Under the pieces are notes generated by a model, which was not told the origin of the DNA, did not search any database, and saw nothing but the letters and a program-made list of their open reading frames with translations. DNA of 64,000 nt, from contig NZ_RQVE01000006.1 in the NCBI RefSeq assembly GCF_003992315.1, positions 1 through 64,000 on the forward strand, written 5' to 3'. How positions within the stretch are numbered: the stretch's first letter is position 1; each line of letters opens with the position of its first letter. The position numbers and the translations under genes were made by a program. This stretch comes from Veillonella sp. 3891 (GTDB lineage Bacteria; Bacillota; Negativicutes; Veillonellales; Veillonellaceae). Of the stretch, positions 51,703 to 61,662 are shown piece by piece.

Positions 51703-53148
51703 CTATTGTAATTTTTCTAATAAGGTTAATAAGAACTTGGACACGGTTGTTACTGATGGTAAGTGTAAACGTTCTTTTGGTGTGTGGGCACCTAGAATAG
51801 TAGGGCCAAAGCTCAACATTTGTGTGTTTGGTAATTGTGCTTTTAATAAGCCACATTCAAGGCCTGCATGAACAGCTGTTACATGAGGTTCGATACCGAT
51901 GACCTCTTTGTATAGAGTGATGGCTTGTTCTTCTAAACGGCTACCGCGCTCATATTCCCAAGCAGGGTAATGGCCTTGTTCAGAAGCGGAGAAGCCATGG
52001 GCTTTTGCTAATGTCATGATGCGGTCACGTAAGTAGGCTAATTGACTCATAGTTAAACTACGAACAGAGATAAGAATATCTAACTGAGTGTCATTGTCTT
52101 CGACGATGGCGATATTGTTACTTGTATCTACTAAACCTTCTAGTTTTTTGCTCATGCCGAATACACCATGAGGTGCTAAGTATAAGAATTGCAAAAAGTT
52201 TTGTGCTTGCGTATCGCTATAGATAGTGGCAGGAGTGTCACAAGGAGTGATAGTTACTTGTAAATTTGGATCTTGTGGAGATAATTCGTGACGAATGATT
52301 TCTGCATTCGCTTGGATATGCTCTTGCAATGCCTCTGCATCAGAAGGTTTGCAAAGGATAGTAGCCTCTGCAAAGCGTGGGATGGCATTATGCTTAGAAC
52401 CTCCTGTAAAATGGCTCACAGACATAGGAGTTTCACGATGCGCTTCTACCAATAAACGAGCTAAGATAGTTACGGCATTGCCTAATTGTTTGTCGATTTC
52501 GATACCCGAGTGTCCACCGTGAAGACCATCTACCGAGACTTTCAACGCAGTGAATCCTGCTGGTGTTGGTACAGAATTTGTAGGTAATGAAAGGTCTAAT
52601 CGACAGCCCCCAGCACAAGCTACGATGAATTCATGTTCTTGCTCTGTATCAATATTGATTAAGTACTGTCCATGTAGACGTTCACCTTTCACCGCCATAG
52701 CACCATTCATACCTGTTTCTTCGTTTGTAGTGAATAGACATTCTAACGGGCCATGTGGGATAGTTGGGTCATCTAGTACGGCTAGTGCCATTGCCACAGC
52801 AATACCATTATCGGCACCTAGAGTGGTATCATTAGCGTGCAACCATTCTCCATCCTCGATGAGCTCGATAGGGTCTTTGGAAAAATCGTGAGTAGATGTG
52901 TCAGATTTTTCTGCTACCATATCGATGTGACCTTGTAAAATGATAGCTGGATGATTTTCATAACCTGCAGTCGCATGAGCGCGGATAATCACGTTTAATT
53001 CTTCATCTTGCTCTGCTTCTAAGCCTCTATCGTTAGCAAATTGCATTAGAAAATCGCTAATGCCTTGCTCATTGCCAGATTCACGAGGGATTTGACTGAT
53101 TTCGCGGAACCAGTGTAATACACTAGTTGTATAGTTAGTATGTGTCAT
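51703..53148 (-). CDS. pepD: Aminoacyl-histidine dipeptidase (peptidase M20C, PepD)
   Basis: A 481-residue cytoplasmic zinc dipeptidase with broad specificity including Xaa-His. Metal and catalytic motifs are QGHIDMV (about 73-79), TLGADNGIAVA (about 108-118) and NEETGMNGA (about 142-150), where the general base is the first Glu; further ligands are in NIDTE and late His. The start at 53148 follows AAAGG; an in-frame ATG at 53202 lacks support. Confidence 0.93.
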   Translation of the reverse strand: MTHTNYTTSVLHWFREISQIPRESGNEQGISDFLMQFANDRGLEAEQDEELNVIIRAHATAGYENHPAIILQGHIDMVAEKSDTSTHDFSKDPIELIEDGEWLHANDTTLGADNGIAVAMALAVLDDPTIPHGPLECLFTTNEETGMNGAMAVKGERLHGQYLINIDTEQEHEFIVACAGGCRLDLSLPTNSVPTPAGFTALKVSVDGLHGGHSGIEIDKQLGNAVTILARLLVEAHRETPMSVSHFTGGSKHNAIPRFAEATILCKPSDAEALQEHIQANAEIIRHELSPQDPNLQVTITPCDTPATIYSDTQAQNFLQFLYLAPHGVFGMSKKLEGLVDTSNNIAIVEDNDTQLDILISVRSLTMSQLAYLRDRIMTLAKAHGFSASEQGHYPAWEYERGSRLEEQAITLYKEVIGIEPHVTAVHAGLECGLLKAQLPNTQMLSFGPTILGAHTPKERLHLPSVTTVSKFLLTLLEKLQ

Positions 53149-53325
53149 AATAATACCTTTCTTAGGATGGATGAAATATTTAATAAAATAACTATACTCC
53201 ATTCGCTGTAAGGGGTCAATACAAGAATTAGGAGATAGGAGCGAATCCTTTGTGATAAAAAATTATGCCAACAGAGAAACAAGGAATGCTATAATAAAAG
53301 TAATGATTTCAAAGGAGGTTACCAC

Positions 53326-54303
53326 ATGAAGGGTACAAAGATTATGATGATAGGCACAGGAGGCACCATTGCAGGTACAGGGAATGGGTCTAGTGCATTA
53401 ACGGAATATAGAGCAGGATCGATTGGTGTGGATGATTTGATGCAGGCAGTACCCGCTTTGAAGGAGTATGGTCCTTTTGAAAGTGTGCAATTTTCTAATA
53501 TCGATAGTTCTGAAATGAGTCCTTATCGTTGGGGGCATTTAGCACTGCTTGTGAATGAAGTGGCTGAGCGAGATGATATAGGTGGTATTGTCATTACCCA
53601 TGGTACAGATACGATGGAAGAAACTGCGTATTTCTTGCAGTTGACAGTGAATACAAAGAAGCCCGTAGTAATGACTGGTTCCATGCGTCCTGCTACAGCA
53701 CTTAGTGCAGATGGACCTGTGAATTTATTGCAAGCTGTACAAGTAGCACGAAGTAAAAATGCTTGGAACCAAGGGGTATTAGTGGTCATGAATGGCTATA
53801 TTGATAGCGCTAGAGAGGTGGCAAAGTTGCACACCACTGATGTAGCTACCTTTGGAAATGCCCAATTAGGTCATATGGGTTGCGTACAAAATGGACAGGC
53901 TTATTTTTACTATACTCCATGTCGTAAGCATACGAGTGACAGCGAATTTATCTTACATAATGAGGTGGAATTGCCGTCCGTAGGGATTGTACATCTCTAT
54001 GGAGGGATGGATACAGAAATACTAACTCTGGTAGCAAGTCGGTCACAAGGTTTAGTGATTGGTGGCTTTGGGCATGGTACCTTACCACAGAGCGTTCGTG
54101 ATACACTCAAAAAAATTACCATTCCCAAAGTGCGGTCATCCCGCATTGGAAATGGTATTGTATCTAGCAATTCATCAGATGTGAAAGAGGGATTGATCGT
54201 TAGCGATTCTCTGTCGCCAGTGAAAGCTAGAATTTTATTGATGCTAGCATTGCAACAAGAACGAAGTCGAGAAGAGCTAGAACGGATATTTGCTACCTAT
54301 TAG
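53326..54303 (+). CDS. L-asparaginase, cytoplasmic
   Basis: A 325-residue amidohydrolase converting asparagine to aspartate and ammonia. The nucleophile loop is MIGTGGTIAGTG (T14 region), the second motif is ITHGTDTMEETAYFL (about 87-101) with the T-D pair, and GSMRPATALSADGPVNL follows. No signal peptide is present, unlike periplasmic type II enzymes. The start follows AAAGGAGG. It is convergent with cbiZ, only four bases apart. Confidence 0.92.
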   Translation: MKGTKIMMIGTGGTIAGTGNGSSALTEYRAGSIGVDDLMQAVPALKEYGPFESVQFSNIDSSEMSPYRWGHLALLVNEVAERDDIGGIVITHGTDTMEETAYFLQLTVNTKKPVVMTGSMRPATALSADGPVNLLQAVQVARSKNAWNQGVLVVMNGYIDSAREVAKLHTTDVATFGNAQLGHMGCVQNGQAYFYYTPCRKHTSDSEFILHNEVELPSVGIVHLYGGMDTEILTLVASRSQGLVIGGFGHGTLPQSVRDTLKKITIPKVRSSRIGNGIVSSNSSDVKEGLIVSDSLSPVKARILLMLALQQERSREELERIFATY

Positions 54304-54307
54304 TTCT

Positions 54308-55042
54308 TTAGGTATCTAATACATCTGCGTTCTCTAATGCTGTTTCGATGGCAGATCGTACGGCTTTAGCTAAGGTATCGCCGAACTGGGAGAACGTACC
54401 TGAGTCTGTAAGGAGTTCTCCGTTTGGGTCGATGGTCATAATGACGCCATCTGTAGAGGTGCCCGTAGCAGGTTGGCCAGATACAATGCTAGTAATGCCT
54501 TTGGATTGGAGCGCTACGGTTTTCGCTTCTGTTATGGTTAGCAATGATTTTGTAAGAGCCCCATCGGTGAGGGCGCAATTGGTAAATACTAATAAGTTGA
54601 TGGTGCCTCCAGCATGGAAGGTGCCATCTTTTTCGTAGTACGTATAGCCATCGCCTGCTCGATGAGCTGTTTTTTCAACACCTGCGGTGGCAATGACTTC
54701 GACTATGATACTTCCTTCTTGGTAACATACATAGGCATGTCGATCCATAGAGGCGCTAGTCAATAAGGATGTACAAAAATGAATAGGTAAGTCTAACTGT
54801 ACGCATTCTTTTGCTAAATAAGCAGATGTGGATCCACCAGGTAACTCACTTTCATCATTGACGAAAAATGTGAGTTGTTGATTGCGCACAGCCATTACAT
54901 GGTGCAAGCCTCCGTTGAAAGGACTTGTGCTGATGGCATAATAGGGCATATCATACGTCACAGTAATGGCAGAATTGTGTATATCTACATAGCCACCACT
55001 ACGTAATGTAGCAGGGGCGAGGTATGCGTTTTGAGTTGTCAT
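54308..55042 (-). CDS. cbiZ: Adenosylcobinamide amidohydrolase (CbiZ)
   Basis: A 244-residue cobinamide-salvage enzyme that cleaves the aminopropanol arm of adenosylcobinamide to adenosylcobyric acid. Family signatures are AISTSPFNGGLHHV (36-49), LTSASMDRHAYV (about 92-103), VIATAGVEKTAHRAGD and TITEAKTVALQSKGI, with ATGTSTDG near the C-terminus. The start follows GGAGGA. No cobalamin riboswitch is seen upstream; no other cobalamin gene is in the window. Confidence 0.87.
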   Translation of the reverse strand: MTTQNAYLAPATLRSGGYVDIHNSAITVTYDMPYYAISTSPFNGGLHHVMAVRNQQLTFFVNDESELPGGSTSAYLAKECVQLDLPIHFCTSLLTSASMDRHAYVCYQEGSIIVEVIATAGVEKTAHRAGDGYTYYEKDGTFHAGGTINLLVFTNCALTDGALTKSLLTITEAKTVALQSKGITSIVSGQPATGTSTDGVIMTIDPNGELLTDSGTFSQFGDTLAKAVRSAIETALENADVLDT

Positions 55043-55126
55043 GAATCCTCCTAATGGTTGAATCTATTGTTAAGAAGCTACATAGCTGCTTATGGTATAG
55101 TAGGGGTGGTCTAATCTAGTCAAAGG

Positions 55127-56191
55127 TTAGCCCCATCTTTCTAGGAATGTGGTGAAGTGTTGTAGGACTCGTTCCCGTATGGATAGAGGTTCCAAGACCG
55201 TCACCATAGCGCTGAGGGCGAGTATCTTTTGATAGATATCATCTTCATCGAATGGATAATAGGTGATATTTAGATGATAGGTGTGATCTTGTAGTTCATC
55301 TTCGTCATCGATTATGGTTTCCACTAAGGTAGTTTCCTTTGTGTAATCGGCAAATAGATGATAGGCCCGTTCTAGTGCATTTTTATCGTTAATGACACGC
55401 AGTTTGAGGGTGAGTGCATCCTTTTCGAGTAACTCGGTAAGTACCGTGTAACGATTGGGGACAGGCTTGTCTTCTCGAAGGCAGATGCGTTGTATATCTT
55501 TCACCGGAATATAGACATATTCGCTTTCACTGAGCAAACCTAAAAGATGATAGTCCTCGGTGTTCGCAAAGTAACGTAAATGACAAGGTGTTACGACGTG
55601 CTTACTATCTGTGGTTGTGATTGCTATCGTATGCGATTCTTCTATAATGGTACGGAACAATGTGTGCGTTATCTCTAACATATGGGCATCTGTTTGTGCT
55701 ACTGGCCGAGTGGATTGATAGTTTTCTAGGATGGTTTTGAACGTGTTATGAAAGGGATGTTGTTCCATAGCAGTGTTTAGTTTATCGCGTATAGATTGCG
55801 ATAGGAATGGGAATACCCGTTCATCGTGGATGAGCAGATATAATGCTAGAACCTCACGGTCTGTGAATAGATAGGGATCTGGCATATGTGGAATAAAATA
55901 GGGTTGTACTTTCCCTGCTTCGATACTAGGGTGAAAGAATAGCTCGATTATTTTTTCTACTATGTCCGTAGCACTGCCATTATCCATAGTCTGTTGATAG
56001 TCCTGTAGCAACCAAGCAGTAATTTCCTGAGGGTCTAAATGGTTATATTCAATTTTCAAATCATCACAATTCAGACGATCTATATAAATGAAATGTAGGA
56101 GTTGAATGAACCGAATGTAATAAAATGTATAGGCTCCAACGGAAGTGTGGTCCGGATTCGTATAGGATTGAAGAAATGGATTAGGATTCAT
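55127..56191 (-). CDS. WYL-like regulatory protein (second of pair)
   Basis: A 354-residue protein with an N-terminal helical region and a C-terminal half resembling a WYL ligand-sensing domain (PCHLRYFANTEDYHLLGLL.ESEYVYIPVKDIQRI, about 200-240). There is no clear helix-turn-helix. It overlaps the 3' end of the upstream gene by 11 bp, so the two are translated together. Assignment is by weak resemblance. Confidence 0.5.
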   Translation of the reverse strand: MNPNPFLQSYTNPDHTSVGAYTFYYIRFIQLLHFIYIDRLNCDDLKIEYNHLDPQEITAWLLQDYQQTMDNGSATDIVEKIIELFFHPSIEAGKVQPYFIPHMPDPYLFTDREVLALYLLIHDERVFPFLSQSIRDKLNTAMEQHPFHNTFKTILENYQSTRPVAQTDAHMLEITHTLFRTIIEESHTIAITTTDSKHVVTPCHLRYFANTEDYHLLGLLSESEYVYIPVKDIQRICLREDKPVPNRYTVLTELLEKDALTLKLRVINDKNALERAYHLFADYTKETTLVETIIDDEDELQDHTYHLNITYYPFDEDDIYQKILALSAMVTVLEPLSIRERVLQHFTTFLERWG

Positions 56192-57677
56192 AATGGGCTA
56201 CGATGCTCCTTACTCTAGTTAATACCATATCTTGTAATGCTTTCATAGGAGCTGTTTGTGTGGCCTCTTCTGTAAGGGGCTCTCCTGTGGAGCTTACAAA
56301 ACGAAGATACGGCCCCCATTGATATAGCAATGGTAATATTGCAGAAGGCTCTAGGTAGGTGACTTTCACAAGGAATGGACAGGCTTCTGTTGAATTTTCC
56401 TGTAGGTAATCAATGGATAGGCGTTTCGTGCGAAATTGATGTAATGCTTGTTGTATTTCCGTCCAATTGTCTAGGGGGGAGGAATGGTAGGCGAAGTACA
56501 CCGTATAGGTAATAGGTAGTTTAGCCTGTTTTCGAGAATGCGGTGTAGCTGGGTATAGGTCGATGTGATGTACTGTATCTAGTGAAATTGGCGACATAGG
56601 GCGACCATTCTTGCTGGTGCTGTATATGTATTCTCTAGAATCATTTCGATGTTCTTCGAGGCTATCTATGTGCACAATTGTTTTAGTGGTGTGTAATTTG
56701 GATGTGGATTTAGGATTACTCCGATCAATGGTTGTGACCGTGGTCCATGTATTCATACCAGATAAAGAAGATAATCGTTTGTCATCTAGCAGTGTTTTGA
56801 AAGGGGGCACTTGGCGCACCAAGATAGGGGAAGGTACTTGTGGCATCTGCCTAGCATTGATATCGCCGAGGATATCTTCAGGGGCATCATCGCCTAAACT
56901 TCTTAAGGATAATTTAAATTGTAGATAGTGGGCATAGGATGAGATGGGAGATAGATATTTTTGAAAGTCTAAGGCATAGACTAATTCTTTCTGCTCTTCT
57001 TCAGTGAGGTTAGATTCACTGATTGGGTTAGGCGTGATATCATATGCATCTTCGATGGTAGGATGAGGAGCTATGACTCCCATTGCTTGGAGCATATGGA
57101 AGGCACTGTCAAAGAGTTGCGTGCTATTAATCATGGACTCGTTACTCGCATCTTGGGTCAACAGTATATCTTGGTGAATAGACGTTAAGTATCGTCTTAG
57201 GTTTTTAGTTGTTAACAAGGCTTCATCTTTAGGGGGTATATCTGAATGGCTAGCATAATATGACATAGGGTATTGCAAGCCGTTTTGATAGGTATTGATG
57301 GCAGACTCATCGTTTGCCATACCTTTTGTAGACAGTAGATGGTATAACAATAGACTGCGACGAAGGTCTGTAGGCAACATTTTGCGCACTGCATGGGCAA
57401 AGGCTAAGGGATTTAGGTTGTAAGGTGAATAGCTTAGGCCAGGTAATGTTAATAGCTTAGCGCGACCATAGGAAAATTCGTACAGTGATTGGGGAGATAT
57501 GGCATCCATAAAAAAATGAGCTTGCTTTGTTTTTTCTTGATAGGAAGTGCCTTTAAAAGGATGGAAATCCTTGTCTACACTTTTATACACACCACCTTTA
57601 GCGATTAAATCTAAGAATCGGTAAAAGCGGGATTCTGTTTCATCGCTAGTAGCAAAAAAATTTGTGTTCCCTGCCAT
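56181..57677 (-). CDS. WYL-like regulatory protein (first of pair)
   Basis: A 498-residue protein opening with a helical segment (SRFYRFLDLIAKGGVYKSVDK) and carrying a C-terminal part (about 300-495) with beta-rich WYL-like character (TVYFAYHSSPL, VKVTYLEPSAILPLLYQWGPYLRFV). The resemblance to paired WYL-domain genes in Firmicutes is suggestive only. The gene has its own start after AAAGGAAC and is the first of a two-gene unit. Confidence 0.5.
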   Translation of the reverse strand: MAGNTNFFATSDETESRFYRFLDLIAKGGVYKSVDKDFHPFKGTSYQEKTKQAHFFMDAISPQSLYEFSYGRAKLLTLPGLSYSPYNLNPLAFAHAVRKMLPTDLRRSLLLYHLLSTKGMANDESAINTYQNGLQYPMSYYASHSDIPPKDEALLTTKNLRRYLTSIHQDILLTQDASNESMINSTQLFDSAFHMLQAMGVIAPHPTIEDAYDITPNPISESNLTEEEQKELVYALDFQKYLSPISSYAHYLQFKLSLRSLGDDAPEDILGDINARQMPQVPSPILVRQVPPFKTLLDDKRLSSLSGMNTWTTVTTIDRSNPKSTSKLHTTKTIVHIDSLEEHRNDSREYIYSTSKNGRPMSPISLDTVHHIDLYPATPHSRKQAKLPITYTVYFAYHSSPLDNWTEIQQALHQFRTKRLSIDYLQENSTEACPFLVKVTYLEPSAILPLLYQWGPYLRFVSSTGEPLTEEATQTAPMKALQDMVLTRVRSIVAHYES

Positions 57678-57900
57678 GTGAGTTCCTTTCAGTGTATCTG
57701 CAGTTAGTGAGCAATAAAGTTCGTCAGTATATAGTTATAGTACCATAAAACGGAACATAGGGGATATTGATTTTAGTATATTTTACATATCAGATATTAA
57801 CATAGTAACTATCGGGACGTGTTAGATAGTTCATTGCCGGAATAGCGGTGATGAGCTTTTTTTTGTATAATGAATAGAGTAGATTAAGGAGGAGTATGCT

Positions 57901-58494
57901 ATGGAAGAAAGTCATTTTTTTGCCCTTTTAGGGCGTATGAAATATATTCAGCGTTGGAGCTTGATGCGCAATACAGAAGTAGAAAATTTGCAAGGTCATA
58001 GCTTAGAAACGGCCATGATTGCTCATCAACTGGGAGTACTTCGGAATACTTATTTTGATGGAACTGTAGATGTGAACCGATTAGCGGTACTAGCTATGTA
58101 TCACGATGTAAGTGAAGTATTTACAGGAGATATGCCCACGCCAGTAAAATATTTTAATCCTAAGTTGCGAGCCCTCTATGGAGAAGTAGAACAGTTGGCC
58201 AATGAAACCTTATGGCGTACATTGCCAGAATCGGTGCAACCAGCCTATGAGGAAGCCTTAGTATCTGTGCCAGAGGAATACGAGGTGCTAGTGAAAGCAG
58301 CGGATACCTTGTCGGCATTTATGAAATGTGTCACAGAAAAATCTGCTGGTAATAATGAGTTCAATGCAGCTTATGATACGATTTATGAACGCTTAGTACA
58401 GATGCAATTGCCAGAGGTAGATCTATTTTTGAAAGTCTATGTGCCTAGCTTGACGAAGTCTTTAGACGAAATGAATGTATCCTTTGCAAAGTAA
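57901..58494 (+). CDS. yfbR: 5'-deoxynucleotidase, YfbR-type HD protein
   Basis: A 197-residue HD-domain phosphohydrolase removing phosphate from deoxynucleoside monophosphates. Motifs match YfbR: IQRWSLMRNTEVENLQGHSLETAMIAH (17-43, first metal histidine) and MYHDVSEVFTGDMPTPVKYFN (about 66-86, the HD pair and substrate loop), with a late D in KAADTLSAF. The start follows AGGAGG. No partner gene is attached. Confidence 0.9.
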   Translation: MEESHFFALLGRMKYIQRWSLMRNTEVENLQGHSLETAMIAHQLGVLRNTYFDGTVDVNRLAVLAMYHDVSEVFTGDMPTPVKYFNPKLRALYGEVEQLANETLWRTLPESVQPAYEEALVSVPEEYEVLVKAADTLSAFMKCVTEKSAGNNEFNAAYDTIYERLVQMQLPEVDLFLKVYVPSLTKSLDEMNVSFAK

Positions 58495-58639
58495 TGTGTA
58501 TTCCCTATGTTGAAACGTTTGATGAGGAATGCTAGATATAGGTGATACGTTGATAAATAGACAAAATGACAGTGTTGTGAAGGGATGTCACAAGTGTATG
58601 ATAACTCTAGAAAATATATAGAGTTTTGTGAGCCATATA

Positions 58640-58669
58640 TTGACGTTATTACATACTTTCACGTATACT
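58640..58669 (+). promoter_or_regulatory. valS leader promoter
   Basis: TTGACG (58640-58645), an 18-bp spacer and TATACT (58664-58669). Confidence 0.7.
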
Positions 58670-58679
58670 AATACTATAT

Positions 58680-58909
58680 GGATAATGACTAAGAAGAGGA
58701 AAAATCTTTTGAACGCATCACAGAGAGCATTGGGTTGGTGAAACAATGTATGTAGTAGAAAGAGGGTAGCCTCGGAGTTGGCATGGTGAACTAGAGTAAG
58801 TGTGCCCGCTGATCAGCGTTAACGATAATGAGTGATTGCTACGGCAATAATCTAGGTGGTACCGCGGAAGTATAGACCCTTTCGTCCTAACGGACGAGGG
58901 GTCTTTTTT
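58680..58909 (+). promoter_or_regulatory. T-box riboswitch, valine-specific
   Basis: Stem I shows AGAGAGC and GGGTTGGTGAA. GTA at 58766-58768, followed by GCCTCGGAG, is the likely valine specifier. The T-box AGGTGGTACCGCGG is at 58854-58867. The terminator GACCC..GTCC/GGAC..GGGTC (58875-58903) has T6. It precedes valS by 80 bp. Confidence 0.93.
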
Positions 58910-58990
58910 GTATATATGGGAGGGATATTCACAGCTTTACTGTACAAAACAGTGGTAACCTGGTGATATATCCAATACATAGGAGGACAT

Positions 58991-61651
58991 ATGAAGGAAT
59001 ATAAAAATTTGACAACCTACAATCCTAAAGAGATTGAACAACAATGGTATAGATATTGGGAAGAGAAAGGGTATTTTCATGAAGAAGTAGATACTGAAAA
59101 AGAGCCTTTCAGTATTGTGTTACCACCACCAAATGTAACAGGTCAATTACACATGGGTCATGCCCTTGATAACACATTGCAAGATATTTTGATTCGTACG
59201 AAACGTATGCAAGGCTACAATGTGTTGTGGATGCCTGGCACAGACCATGCAGGGATTGCAACGCAAGTAAAAGTAGAAGAAAATATCATGAAAACGGAAG
59301 GAAAGTCTCGTCATGATTTAGGTCGTGAAGAGTTCCTAAAACGTGTATGGGAGTGGAAACAAGAATACGGTAGCACTATTGTAAAACAAATTCGTAGCTT
59401 AGGTGCTTCTTGCGATTGGACGAGAGAGCGTTTTACTTTGGATGAAGGATATCATGAGGCGGTATTAAAAGTATTCGTAGAATTATACGAAAAAGGTTTA
59501 ATCTATCGTGGAGAACGTATTACTAACTGGTGCCCTAATTGTTTGACAGCTTTATCCGATATCGAAGTAGAACACGAAGATGAAAATGGTCATTTATGGC
59601 ATATTAAATATCCTGTTATCGGGGAAGAAAATACATTCTTAACCGTAGCTACCACACGTCCTGAAACAATGTTTGGTGACGTAGCTGTAGCGGTGAACCC
59701 TAATGATGAACGTTATGCGCACTTAGTGGGCAAAGAATTATTACTTCCATTTGTGAATCGTCACATCCCAATCATTGCCGATGAATATGTAGATCAATCT
59801 TTCGGTACTGGTTGCGTAAAAATTACACCAGCTCATGACCCTAATGACTTTGAAATGGGACAACGCCACAACTTAGAAAGTATCGTGGTGATGAATCCAG
59901 ATGGCACTATGAATGCAGGAGCAGGTCACTTTGTGAATATGCCACGTGAATTGGCTCGTAAACAAGTAGTGGCTGAGTTAGAGGCACAAGGTTTATTAGA
60001 AAAAGTGGAAGAACATGGTCACAGTGTAGGTCATTGTTCCCGTTGTAATACAACTGTAGAACCTATGGTATCGAAACAATGGTTCGTATCCATGGAACCA
60101 TTGGCAAAACCTGCTTTAGAAGTAGTACGCGACAAATCTATTGAATTTGTGCCAGAACGTTTCACTAAAACATATACCAACTGGTTAGAATCCATTCGTG
60201 ATTGGTGTATTTCTCGTCAATTATGGTGGGGCCACCGTATCCCAGCATGGTATTGCCAAGATTGTGGAGAAACGATCGTAACCACAGAGACATTGGCAGA
60301 ATGTCCGCATTGTCATGGCAAGGTAGAGCAAGATCCAGATGTATTAGATACATGGTTCAGCTCTGCGTTATGGCCATTTGCCACAATGGGTTGGCCTGAC
60401 AACACAGAGGAAGTGAAACATTGGTATCCAACTAGCGTGATGGTCACAGGGTACGATATTATCTTCTTCTGGGTAGCTCGTATGATTTTCATGGGCTTAG
60501 AATTTAAAGAAGAAATTCCTTTCAAACACGTGTTCATTCATGGGTTAGTACGCGATAGCCAAGGTCGTAAAATGAGTAAATCCTTGGGCAATGGTATCAA
60601 TCCATTAGAAGTGATTGAAGAATATGGTGCCGATGCGTTGCGCTTTACGTTGGTAACAGGCAATACACCGGGCAATGATATGCGTTTCTATATGGAACGT
60701 GTGGAAGCAAACCGTAACTTTGCCAATAAAATTTGGAATGCATCCAAATTCGTATTGATGAACTTAGAAGGCTTTGATGAAAGTTTCGTACCAAGTGCAG
60801 AAGATTACACATTGGCGGATAAATGGATTCTAGAAGAATACAATAAAACGGTCACTAACATTACGAATAACCTTGATAAATTTGAATTAGGGGAAGCGGC
60901 AAGCGCTGTGTACGACTTCATTTGGAATACTTATTGCGACTGGTACATTGAACTAGCAAAACCTCGTTTATATAATAAAGAAGGTGGCCGTGACCGTCAA
61001 ACAGTACAATACTTATTGGTATCTATCCTTCGTCATATGATGGAATTATTACATCCATTCATGCCATTCGTTACAGAACATATTTGGCAACACTTGCCTC
61101 ATGAAGGAGAAAGCATCATGGTCGCTCCATGGCCAAGCACATTATCTATGGAAGGTTTCAGCTCTGCAGCGGCTCATATGAATGTTATGATGGACGGCAT
61201 CAAAGGTATCCGTAACATGCGTGCAGAAATGAATGTACCAATGGGCAAACGCTCTGAAGTTATCTTAGTGCCTGCTACAGAAGAGTTAAAAGGCATCTTA
61301 GAAACGCATGGTGATTACTTCCATACATTAGGCTGGGCGGAAAAAGTAACGGTACTTTCACCAGATGCGCCTAAACCAGAAAATGCTACAGTAACAGTGG
61401 TGAACGGGTTAGAAGTGTACTTGTTGCTGAAAGATTTAATCGATGCTGACAAAGAAAAAGAACGTATCGCCAAAGAACAAGCCACAGTATTGAAAGAAAT
61501 CGCTCGTTTAGAAGGAAAATTGAACAACCAAGGATTCTTAGCAAAAGCCCCTGAAGCGGTGGTAGCGAAAGAAAAAGAAAAATTGGAAGAATACAAACAA
61601 AAACAACAAGCGTTGAACGAACGTGAAGAGTTCTTAAAAACATTAGCATAA
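58991..61651 (+). CDS. valS: Valyl-tRNA synthetase
   Basis: An 886-residue class I synthetase. HIGH motif [17 protein letters not shown] (about 46-62); editing domain with [15 protein letters not shown] (about 220-234); zinc-ribbon cysteines in CSRC and [20 protein letters not shown] loop; anticodon-binding domain; and a C-terminal coiled-coil arm (about 810-885, rich in KEKE). The start follows TAGGAGG. Transcribed from the valine T-box. Confidence 0.96.
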   Translation: MKEYKNLTTYNPKEIEQQWYRYWEEKGYFHEEVDTEKEPFSIVLPPPNVTGQLHMGHALDNTLQDILIRTKRMQGYNVLWMPGTDHAGIATQVKVEENIMKTEGKSRHDLGREEFLKRVWEWKQEYGSTIVKQIRSLGASCDWTRERFTLDEGYHEAVLKVFVELYEKGLIYRGERITNWCPNCLTALSDIEVEHEDENGHLWHIKYPVIGEENTFLTVATTRPETMFGDVAVAVNPNDERYAHLVGKELLLPFVNRHIPIIADEYVDQSFGTGCVKITPAHDPNDFEMGQRHNLESIVVMNPDGTMNAGAGHFVNMPRELARKQVVAELEAQGLLEKVEEHGHSVGHCSRCNTTVEPMVSKQWFVSMEPLAKPALEVVRDKSIEFVPERFTKTYTNWLESIRDWCISRQLWWGHRIPAWYCQDCGETIVTTETLAECPHCHGKVEQDPDVLDTWFSSALWPFATMGWPDNTEEVKHWYPTSVMVTGYDIIFFWVARMIFMGLEFKEEIPFKHVFIHGLVRDSQGRKMSKSLGNGINPLEVIEEYGADALRFTLVTGNTPGNDMRFYMERVEANRNFANKIWNASKFVLMNLEGFDESFVPSAEDYTLADKWILEEYNKTVTNITNNLDKFELGEAASAVYDFIWNTYCDWYIELAKPRLYNKEGGRDRQTVQYLLVSILRHMMELLHPFMPFVTEHIWQHLPHEGESIMVAPWPSTLSMEGFSSAAAHMNVMMDGIKGIRNMRAEMNVPMGKRSEVILVPATEELKGILETHGDYFHTLGWAEKVTVLSPDAPKPENATVTVVNGLEVYLLLKDLIDADKEKERIAKEQATVLKEIARLEGKLNNQGFLAKAPEAVVAKEKEKLEEYKQKQQALNEREEFLKTLA

Positions 61652-61662
61652 GGAGATCCATC

